Assembly: GCA_964534315.1 (NCBI GenBank)
Contig: CAZHOV010000085.1
Coordinates: 1-23,754 of the forward strand
Length of the DNA stretch: 23,754 bases
Reading direction: 5' to 3'
Source of the DNA: CAZHOV01 sp964534315
GTDB lineage: Bacteria > Bacteroidota > Bacteroidia > Chitinophagales > Saprospiraceae
A program made the position numbers and the translations under genes. Below are positions 1-5,858 of this stretch, piece by piece (position 1 is the first letter of the stretch; every line of letters begins with the position of its first letter). The notes under the pieces were generated by a model, which was given only the letters and a program-made list of their open reading frames with translations, was not told where the DNA came from and did not search any database.

Positions 1-323
1 AAAGGAAAGAAAAATTTAGCAATTAGGCAAGATGGGGTGGGGTTGATGGATACAAAAACATTATGGAGGAATTTTTTAAAGAGTGAGTTTTTTACGTCCT
101 CTTCCTTAACTGCGGCAGAATAGTGGTGGGGTTTTTTGCCTTCTAATCGGGCAATTAATCCCTTTTCCTGCATGCGCTGCATTTGTTTGAGGGTCGTGGT
201 ATAACCCACTTCCCTTAATTCGCTGATTTTTTCGTGAACGGTGCGGACGGTAGCTTCCGGAAACTTCCAAAGCACTTTTAAAATTTCCAGTTCCGCTTCA
301 CTAGGCTGATTTGGTATGGACAT
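1..323 (-). CDS. BlaI/MecI/CopY-family transcriptional repressor (partial, runs off the left edge)
   Basis: Translating the minus strand from the ATG at 321-323 gives an open frame to position 1 (about 107 residues). It begins MSIPNQPSEAELEILKVLW and continues with a winged-helix core containing VGYTTTLKQMQRMQEKGLI and HHYSAAV. These are hallmark segments of the BlaI/MecI family, where YTT-T-LKxMxxxEKGL is the recognition helix region. Family members are dimeric repressors, usually next to a BlaR1-like membrane protease, and are released by cleavage; such a partner would lie left of the window. The last visible residues (after FLHNVF) do not show the FGGSA-like start of the usual C-terminal dimerisation segment, so the 3' end may be divergent or damaged. 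Two dyads just upstream suggest autoregulation. The family call is firm; the target genes are unknown. Confidence 0.85.
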   Translation of the reverse strand, partial: MSIPNQPSEAELEILKVLWKFPEATVRTVHEKISELREVGYTTTLKQMQRMQEKGLIARLEGKKPHHYSAAVKEEDVKNSLFKKFLHNVFVSINPTPSCLIAKFFFP

Positions 324-333
324 AAGATTTATT

Positions 334-376
334 TTACGACACTTGTCGTGCAAATATACACGACAAATGTCGTAAA
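334..376. promoter_or_regulatory. Twin dyad operator upstream of the BlaI-type repressor
   Basis: Two identical-architecture dyads, ACGACA-CT-TGTCGT (336-349) and ACGACA-AA-TGTCGT (360-373), are centred 24 bp apart and begin 13 bp upstream of the repressor start codon. BlaI/MecI/CopY proteins bind dyads of the type TACAnnTGTA; here the central ACA-N2-TGT core is kept and the flanks differ. The arrangement suggests that two dimers bind and shut off the repressor's own promoter. There is no gene on the right side for about 165 bp, so this is not an obvious divergent promoter. Confidence 0.65.
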
Positions 377-408
377 GTCAAGAGGAGAAGGGAGGAATGT
401 AGTGGCAT

Positions 409-470
409 CGTGACGTAGTCGCGTAGTCACGGCTTTTTTCACTGGAAAGAATTGAAAATTATTTCCAGTG
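409..470. other. Two adjacent inverted repeats in the gap between blaI-type gene and FadL-like gene
   Basis: CGTGAC (409-414) pairs with GTCACG (426-431) and is followed on the plus strand by GGC and a run of six T. The loop contains the two-copy 8-bp unit CGTAGTC(G/A) (414-429). Next to it, CACTGGAAA (440-448) pairs with TTTCCAGTG (462-470) across 13 nt. The first has the form of a weak intrinsic terminator on the plus strand, but no plus-strand gene precedes it. On the minus strand neither has a T tract, although they would lie in the 3' region of the FadL-like gene transcript. Confidence 0.4.
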
Positions 471-503
471 AAACTGGAGATTTTCTTTTCAAAAAAATAG
501 TTT

Positions 504-543
504 ACACCTAGACACCTAGACACCTAGACACCTAGACACCTAG
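504..543. repeat. Five perfect copies of an 8-bp tandem repeat spanning the stop codon of the FadL-like gene
   Basis: The unit ACACCTAG occurs at 504-511, 512-519, 520-527, 528-535 and 536-543. A decayed continuation (AACCTAA, ACCCTAG) runs to 557 inside the coding region. On the minus strand each unit carries TAG; the one at 540-542 is the stop codon of the outer-membrane barrel gene. As 8 is not a multiple of 3, successive TAGs fall in all three frames. Such short repeats can change copy number by slippage. Confidence 0.9.
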
Positions 544-2006
544 AACCTAAACCCTAGTGTCAGTAGGAACCGGTTATTGGTAATGTTATTTTCTACAATT
601 TGCTCGTTACCTGGATCAAGCAAGGTGTAGGGTACAAATCCTTCTTCTGTTAGTCTTCGCTGGTAGGCCAGGTCAATGTAGAAACTAGATTCTCGTACCC
701 CTACGCCGGCCGTAAAGAAAGAGTTGAAGTTGTTATCGCCTTGAAACGGTGATCTGTTGATTCCGTAACCAGCGCGCAGGCGGGCTTTGTTGAGGGCCAA
801 CTCACCTCCTAAGCGGGCATTCAGGCCGGATTGAAAAGTGTTTTGGATATTGTTGTTGACGAAACGCTCATCTTCAGCAAATTGAGTGCTATTGGAGGTA
901 AAGTTGAATTGGGAGGCGCTGTAGTCGACATACTCTACCTCTGCGGTGATAAAGCCCATTTTTTGGATAATCACTCCCACGCTACCCGACAATCGCCAGG
1001 GTGTTTGGAGAGAGTAATCGAATGTTCCTTCAGGAGACTGAGCTTCGAAGGGCAGATTTTCATCGTCAAATTTGAAGGCTAAAAAGGAATTATAACTATC
1101 GCTAAGCCCCATAAAAGTAGGGGTTTGTACGCCAACCCCTATTCTCAATGCGTGTACGGGGCGATAAATAATACCGAGCTTTAGATTAATGCCAATTCCT
1201 GACGTGCTCAGTTCTTCCCGATAGTTTAAATTGTCGAAGAATTCAATGGTTCCGGTAGTATCTGACTCTCCATAGGTTGTTTCCTGGTCGTAATTGATAA
1301 TGGGGACGCCGATGGTCGCTCCGATCATAAGCTTTTCTTTGTAATTAGCGCCGACAGAAAAGGTTAGCTCGTTAATTCCGCCGGTGGCGTTGAAGCTTTG
1401 ATTTCTCAATACTTCAGGATTGCCGAAAAAGTCATTGAGATAGACATTGGAACCAGGAGAGTCTTCAAAAATAGCGCCGACATCATAGGCGAGTCCTGCT
1501 TCAAATTGATCCAGTTGATCTGGAGATAAGCCATTGGCAAGTTCGACGAAGCGATCGGTGATAGAGCCATTAGAAACGCCGGAATAGGAAAATTCTTGCC
1601 GGAAGCTGGCCAGCCTATTGAGACCGAAAGCAATATTAACGGTACTCCAGTCCGCACTTACGGGGTTGGTATGAATGACTAAACCGATATTTTCGAGGGC
1701 GAAGCGGGTGACCTGCTCGTTAAATGAAGGGTTACCTCCCCCTGATATCAATCTTGAATCAATGGAGGTTGCGTTGACCGATGGGGTAAACATGAATTCT
1801 GATTTTCGGTACATCGCCAAGCCCGCCGGATTTATAGAGATGGTGGAGAAATCGGCCCCCAGGGCGCTCATTGAACCACCCGCACCGAGGTTCCGAGCAG
1901 TGCTTCCGGGGGTCCAGGTAGAAAAACGGAGAGCATCGCTTGCAGTTTGGCCTTGTATTTCCAGAAAGGCCAAAAGAAAAAAGAGGAAATACAATATTTT
2001 TTTCAT
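540..2006 (-). CDS. OmpP1/FadL/TodX-like outer-membrane transport protein
   Basis: 488 residues. It has a cleavable signal peptide (MKKILYFLFFLLAFLEIQG, cleavage near residue 19-20), then the N-terminal segment ALRFSTWTPGSTARNLGAGG and SINPAGLAMYRKSEF, typical of the Bacteroidota branch of OmpP1/FadL proteins, where the NPAGL motif follows the hatch region. Many alternating hydrophobic strands follow, and the chain ends with an aromatic residue (LLTLGFRF), as expected for an outer-membrane beta-barrel. Family members move hydrophobic molecules across the outer membrane; Bacteroidota members are often labelled hemin receptor without proof, so the substrate is open. ATG start, no clear Shine-Dalgarno. 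It lies 187 bp downstream of the low-complexity protein gene, with a terminator between, so it is probably transcribed separately. Its stop codon sits inside an 8-bp tandem repeat. Confidence 0.8.
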   Translation of the reverse strand: MKKILYFLFFLLAFLEIQGQTASDALRFSTWTPGSTARNLGAGGSMSALGADFSTISINPAGLAMYRKSEFMFTPSVNATSIDSRLISGGGNPSFNEQVTRFALENIGLVIHTNPVSADWSTVNIAFGLNRLASFRQEFSYSGVSNGSITDRFVELANGLSPDQLDQFEAGLAYDVGAIFEDSPGSNVYLNDFFGNPEVLRNQSFNATGGINELTFSVGANYKEKLMIGATIGVPIINYDQETTYGESDTTGTIEFFDNLNYREELSTSGIGINLKLGIIYRPVHALRIGVGVQTPTFMGLSDSYNSFLAFKFDDENLPFEAQSPEGTFDYSLQTPWRLSGSVGVIIQKMGFITAEVEYVDYSASQFNFTSNSTQFAEDERFVNNNIQNTFQSGLNARLGGELALNKARLRAGYGINRSPFQGDNNFNSFFTAGVGVRESSFYIDLAYQRRLTEEGFVPYTLLDPGNEQIVENNITNNRFLLTLGFRF

Positions 2007-2127
2007 GATATTATTTTTTTATTTTAAAAAGAGTCGGAAGAAATAGGTTTCTTCTGAAAAATTAGAGTAATGCTTGACAGCATCGAACTGTAATTTAAGA
2101 ACAATTTCAGTTTGTTATCGGGCTGTT

Positions 2128-2172
2128 AATAAAAATGGGTGGATATTTTTTAAAACATCCACCCATTTTGTC
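2128..2172 (-). terminator. Intrinsic terminator of the low-complexity secreted protein gene
   Basis: A perfect 13-bp stem, AAAATGGGTGGAT (2132-2144) with ATCCACCCATTTT (2157-2169), has a 12-nt loop. Read on the minus strand it begins 24 bp after the stop codon at 2194 and is followed by TTTTTATTA. This is the standard form of a Rho-independent terminator for the minus-strand gene. Confidence 0.85.
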
Positions 2173-2193
2173 AATGGTCTAATTGCTCATCAA

Positions 2194-3558
2194 TTATCTT
2201 CCGCCACCTCTTCTTGATCTTGAGCTTCCGCTACTGCTTCTACTCTTTGAAGAACTACTGCCACTGCTCGATCTGTTGTAAGACCGGCTTGGGCTAGAGC
2301 TTCTGTTAGAGCGGTAGCTTCCTGAACTTGAGGAGTTGCTACGGCTTCTGTTGTAGCTTGGGCTAGAACTTCTATCAGACCTTGATCTGTTGTAGCTAGG
2401 ACTAGAGCTTTTGTTTGAGCGGCTTCTATTATAGCTATCATTTGATCTTGACTGGGAATTATTATTTTGATAAGTCCGGCTATTTTGATTTGATCTGTTT
2501 CTATCAGTACGATACTCTCGAGAAGGAGTTGTTCGGTTTCTATTGTAATTGGGTTGAACATCTCGGTTACTATAATTAGATCTACTTCTTCGCGTATCTT
2601 GTGTTCTGGTCCTTACATCGTTATTGCGATCAACAGTACTTCGCTCTTGCGGTCTATATCGATTATCATTTTTTGGCTCAGTAGGTTCTATGGTTCGCTT
2701 ATAGCGATTGGTAGATTCCTGTGTCCGAGCAACATTAGCATCATTTGGTTGAACATCGCGGCTGTTTCTTGAAATTTGCGCATTTTGATCAGTTCTGGTT
2801 GTTTGACCATTTTCTACCTCTCGACTGCTAGGGCTTCTATTCACATTAGGTGCGACCTGAGAGGTTTGTTGATCGCGGACACGCTGTGGAGAGATGCTTT
2901 GTCCACCTCTGCTTTTTCTTGGTCCATAAACTGAATTACTAGCAAACGTATTATCATTCCAGGTATTGGTTGGACAGAAAGCATTTCCGTAGAAATTATT
3001 TACCACAAACGTATTTCCAAAGCCACCGCCCCAGGTATTCCAACCCCAACGGTTCCAGCCCCAATTGTTCCAGCCCCAGTTATTCCAGCGATTCCATCTG
3101 TTCCATCTGTTCCACCGATTGAAGCCCCAAACATTGCCTACAGACACATAGATGGTTGGTCCACCGAAACCAAAACCTGGATTCATAAAGGGGTCAAAGA
3201 AAGGATCGTAAAATGGATCGTAGAAAAACCGGTTGACGTAAAAGGGTGAGAAGAATCCATTACCTGCAATAGGGCGTTGAAATCTTCTAATTCTGGACGT
3301 GTAGTAATAATCATAGTCGTCCTCGTAGTAATTGTTACGATTGGCACGACTATCATTATAATCATTATCATAATCATAACCTGCATCATCATAATCATAA
3401 TTACTGTCATAATCAGTATTATAATTATCCTCGCTGTAGGTCTGATCAGTTTCAGGGTTGTAATAGATATCATCGATTTGAGCCCATGAAGTTGAACAAA
3501 CCCCCATCACGAGAAGGACGATAAGAAAGAGATTTATATTTAATTTTTTGATTAGCAT
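2194..3558 (-). CDS. Secreted low-complexity protein (Tyr/Asp-rich, Trp/Asn-rich, then Arg/Ser-rich)
   Basis: About 454 residues from the ATG at 3556-3558. I chose this start because a signal peptide follows at once (MLIKKLNINLFLIVLLVMG, ending near STSWAQ); the frame is open for 32 further codons upstream, but they would put residues before the signal. After the signal come an acidic Tyr/Asp/Asn-rich stretch, the motif YYYTSRIRRFQRP, a Phe/Pro/Asp segment (FYDPFYDPFFDPF), a Trp/Asn repeat built of WNR and WGWN units, and a long basic tail of Arg, Ser, Asn, Gln with repeated SYNRSRS units. The DYYY-SRIRRF element resembles uncharacterised Bacteroidota envelope proteins I recall. Function unknown; the composition suggests an exported, disordered, cationic surface or matrix protein. 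An intrinsic terminator follows. Confidence 0.7.
   Translation of the reverse strand: MLIKKLNINLFLIVLLVMGVCSTSWAQIDDIYYNPETDQTYSEDNYNTDYDSNYDYDDAGYDYDNDYNDSRANRNNYYEDDYDYYYTSRIRRFQRPIAGNGFFSPFYVNRFFYDPFYDPFFDPFMNPGFGFGGPTIYVSVGNVWGFNRWNRWNRWNRWNNWGWNNWGWNRWGWNTWGGGFGNTFVVNNFYGNAFCPTNTWNDNTFASNSVYGPRKSRGGQSISPQRVRDQQTSQVAPNVNRSPSSREVENGQTTRTDQNAQISRNSRDVQPNDANVARTQESTNRYKRTIEPTEPKNDNRYRPQERSTVDRNNDVRTRTQDTRRSRSNYSNRDVQPNYNRNRTTPSREYRTDRNRSNQNSRTYQNNNSQSRSNDSYNRSRSNKSSSPSYNRSRSDRSSSPSYNRSRSNSSSSGSYRSNRSSSPSRSYNRSSSGSSSSKSRSSSGSSRSRRGGGR
3031..3120 (-). repeat. 9-15 bp degenerate repeat encoding the Trp/Asn-rich tract
   Basis: On the plus strand, blocks of the type GTTCCATCT and TTCCAGCCCCA recur through this stretch, including adjacent near-identical 9-bp units around 3092-3115. 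They encode the repeated WNR and WGWN units of the secreted low-complexity protein, so the protein repeat is mirrored at DNA level and probably grew by local duplication. Confidence 0.7.
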
Positions 3559-3977
3559 AGCAGAACGATTTATTGAAAATAAAGGTTTATTCGTAATTAA
3601 CAACAATTGCAAGTAATAATTAATTCCATCATCATCTTTTGTAGGTAAAATCAAGTATTTCTTTTTGCTGCAGCAATTGATATAATAAATATTTTTTTCA
3701 AAGAATGATTAATATAGTTATTATCTTTTGTTTTTCTAATGGTACAACACGAATTTATTAGTTTTGTGCTTATTTTTCAGTTAATATTGTTTTAAAGTCG
3801 GATTTTGTGTTGTTAAAGTTTTTAAAAATAAGTTTTAACATTATTTAAGACGCTGATTTAGAGCGCAAGTTTCTCTCTATTGCACAGTTTTAACAAAATT
3901 TTAATAATAGTGTGATAGAATGTTTTTGAAGGAAACAGGTAAACAGATTTTATTGATTCGTAATAAAAAAAGATTTC
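3559..3977. other. AT-rich divergent intergenic region between the secreted protein gene and proS
   Basis: This 419-bp stretch separates two diverging genes and must hold both promoters. It is very AT-rich and has no convincing gene; the minus-strand open frame in 3559-3654 is only an upstream continuation of the secreted protein's frame. A sequence fitting the Bacteroidota -7 element TAnnTTTG (TAGTTTTG) is at 3759-3766 on the plus strand, but I see no TTG at the right distance upstream. No RNA gene or riboswitch was recognised. Confidence 0.5.
3759..3766 (+). promoter_or_regulatory. Candidate -7 promoter element for proS
   Basis: TAGTTTTG matches the Bacteroidota -7 consensus TAnnTTTG. The matching -33 TTG is not found at the usual 17-23 bp, and the leader to the proS ATG would be about 200 nt, so the assignment is weak. 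Confidence 0.25.
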
Positions 3978-5444
3978 ATGGCAAAAGAAATTACTTCCCG
4001 GGCAGAAGACTATTCTCAATGGTATAACGATATTGTTCGAAAGGCAGGGTTAGCGGATCATTCCGCAGTGAGGGGTTGTATGGTAATTAAACCGAACGGA
4101 TTTGCGATATGGGAGAATATCAAAGCTCAGCTAGACCGGATGTTTAAGGAAACCGGGCATGTCAACGCTTATTTTCCTATTTTTATACCCAAGAGTTTTT
4201 TAAGCCGGGAAGCGGAGCACGTAGAAGGTTTTGCCAAAGAATGCGCCGTCGTTACGCATCACCGGTTGATGAATGATCCTGACGGTGGGGGGGTAGTGGT
4301 AGACCCGTCAGCACGACTGGAAGAAGAACTGATTGTGCGGCCTACGTCGGAGACGATTATATGGAATACGTATGCTGACTGGATTAACTCCTATCGGGAT
4401 CTTCCATTGCTTATTAATCAGTGGGCCAATGTAGTGCGCTGGGAGCTTCGTACCCGGATGTTTTTGCGCACCGCAGAATTCCTGTGGCAAGAAGGCCATA
4501 CCGCGCATGCTACTGCTGAAGAAGCTAAAGAAGAGACGTTGCGCATTCTGGATATTTACGCTCAATTTGCGGAGGAATATATGGCAATGCCGGTTATCAA
4601 GGGAGTAAAGACGGCAAATGAGCGATTTGCAGGAGCCGAAGATACGTACACCATAGAGGCGTTGATGCAAGATGGAAAAGCATTGCAATCGGGAACTTCC
4701 CACTTCCTGGGCCAGAATTTTGCCAAAGCGTTCAATGTCACTTTTCTGAATGAGCATCAGAAAGAAGAATATGTATGGGCAACCTCCTGGGGAGTATCCA
4801 CCCGCTTGATGGGCGGATTGATCATGACGCATTCTGATGATGACGGTCTGGTCGTCCCTCCGAAGCTTGCTCCTTTGCAAGTTATCATTGTTCCTATCCC
4901 AAAGCCTGTTCCTGAAATTACAGAAGTAGCTGACAAGATCGTAAAAGAGTTAAAAGCTAAAGGGATCACCGCGAAGATCGATATGGATTTGAAAAAGCGT
5001 CCCGGATTTAAGTTTGCCGAATATGAGATGCGCGGTGTGCCGATACGACTGGGGATCGGGAAGCGGGATCTTGCAAACGGTGTAGTGGAAGTGGCGCGTC
5101 GGGATACCAAAGAAAAGACCAGCCAACCATTGGAAGGCATAGCAGATTACTTAGAAAACTTATTAGTCGAGATTCAAAACAACCTGCTTAGTAGAGCTAA
5201 GAAATACCGAGATGAACATATTACACAAGTCGATAACTTTGAAGACTTCAAGACGGTACTGGAGGAGAAAGGCGGTTTTGTCTCTGCTCATTGGGATGGA
5301 ACTACTGAGACAGAATTGAAAATCAAGGAGTTAACTAAGGGTACTATTCGGTGTATACCATTAGATAATGAAAAAGAGGAAGGGACTTGTATTTTAACCA
5401 GGCAGCCCTCGGCACAACGGGTTTTATTTGCTAAGGCTTATTAA
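3978..5444 (+). CDS. proS: Proline--tRNA ligase, archaeal/eukaryal-type (ProS type 3)
   Basis: 488 residues. It attaches proline to tRNA-Pro in the cytoplasm. Class II synthetase motifs are in order: motif 1 around residues 58-74 (GHVNAYFPIFIPKSFL), the substrate loop RPTSE at 121-125, motif 2 at about 154-178 (RWELRTRMFLRTAEFLWQEG), and motif 3 near 275-290 (GVSTRLMGGLIMTHSDDDGL). An HGTP-type anticodon-binding domain follows (LAPLQVIIVPI onward), and the chain ends in a C-terminal tyrosine (FAKAY), a hallmark of the archaeal-type enzyme. The roughly 180-residue editing insertion of bacterial-type ProS is absent, as expected for this subtype, which is common in Bacteroidota. ATG start. The stop codon TAA is followed in the same frame by an oxygenase fragment. 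Confidence 0.97.
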   Translation: MAKEITSRAEDYSQWYNDIVRKAGLADHSAVRGCMVIKPNGFAIWENIKAQLDRMFKETGHVNAYFPIFIPKSFLSREAEHVEGFAKECAVVTHHRLMNDPDGGGVVVDPSARLEEELIVRPTSETIIWNTYADWINSYRDLPLLINQWANVVRWELRTRMFLRTAEFLWQEGHTAHATAEEAKEETLRILDIYAQFAEEYMAMPVIKGVKTANERFAGAEDTYTIEALMQDGKALQSGTSHFLGQNFAKAFNVTFLNEHQKEEYVWATSWGVSTRLMGGLIMTHSDDDGLVVPPKLAPLQVIIVPIPKPVPEITEVADKIVKELKAKGITAKIDMDLKKRPGFKFAEYEMRGVPIRLGIGKRDLANGVVEVARRDTKEKTSQPLEGIADYLENLLVEIQNNLLSRAKKYRDEHITQVDNFEDFKTVLEEKGGFVSAHWDGTTETELKIKELTKGTIRCIPLDNEKEEGTCILTRQPSAQRVLFAKAY

Positions 5445-5486
5445 TGGATCGATAAAGACAGCATCCAGCCTTTTGAAAAAGCATTT

Positions 5487-5834
5487 ATGGAGCAGGTCAA
5501 CAGTTTGATTGCGTATTTGAATGTTACTTGTTACACAGGAATAAATGATGTTGAATTCCATTATGCTTACTACGCCCGGGGGAGCTTTTACAAGCGCCAT
5601 TTGGACCAATTCAAGACAGATTCAGGCAGGAAATTTTCTCTTGTCACCTATCTGAATGACAATTGGCAACCGGAAGATGGCGGGGCTTTGGTATTGTATG
5701 TCGATGAAAAGCCCATCACTTTATATCCAAATGCGGGAAGGACGGTTTTTTTCAAAAGTGAGTTGGTAGAGCACGAAGTTAAACCCTCCAACAGAGACCG
5801 TTTGAGTATTGCGGGGTGGTTGAAGCGTATTTAG
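5487..5834 (+). CDS. 2OG-Fe(II) oxygenase, SM-20/prolyl-4-hydroxylase-like, N-terminally truncated
   Basis: 115 residues from the ATG at 5487. The sequence is the C-terminal catalytic core of SM-20-like prolyl hydroxylases: FYKRHLDQF gives the iron ligands H38 and D40, EHEV gives the distal H96, and R105-x-S107 in RDRLSIAGW is the 2-oxoglutarate site; LNDNWQPEDGG is also typical. Family proteins are around 200-230 residues, so the N-terminal part is missing. The frame is open upstream and encodes WIDKDSIQPFEKAF, which fits the family just before this point, but it begins directly after the proS stop (5442-5444), in the proS frame. Thus the 5' part of the gene seems deleted up to proS. Whether the remnant is made (from M5487, or by read-through of proS) is open; the retained catalytic residues argue against old decay. 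It converges with ligA. Confidence 0.65.
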   Translation: MEQVNSLIAYLNVTCYTGINDVEFHYAYYARGSFYKRHLDQFKTDSGRKFSLVTYLNDNWQPEDGGALVLYVDEKPITLYPNAGRTVFFKSELVEHEVKPSNRDRLSIAGWLKRI

Positions 5835-5858
5835 ATAATTTGTGTTTATAAAAAAAGG

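Noticed and set aside
504..543. CRISPR-like array
   Set aside because: The repeats are 8 bp and adjacent without spacers; it is a simple tandem repeat.
2190..2561. Second gene of 123 codons within the low-complexity protein
   Set aside because: It is an alternative frame of a repetitive region whose true frame has a signal peptide and runs the full length.
3559..3654. N-terminal extension of the secreted low-complexity protein
   Set aside because: It would place 32 residues before a clear signal peptide.
4308..4880. 190-residue open frame opposite proS
   Set aside because: It is a shadow of a firmly identified gene, with no recognisable domain and no start signal of its own.
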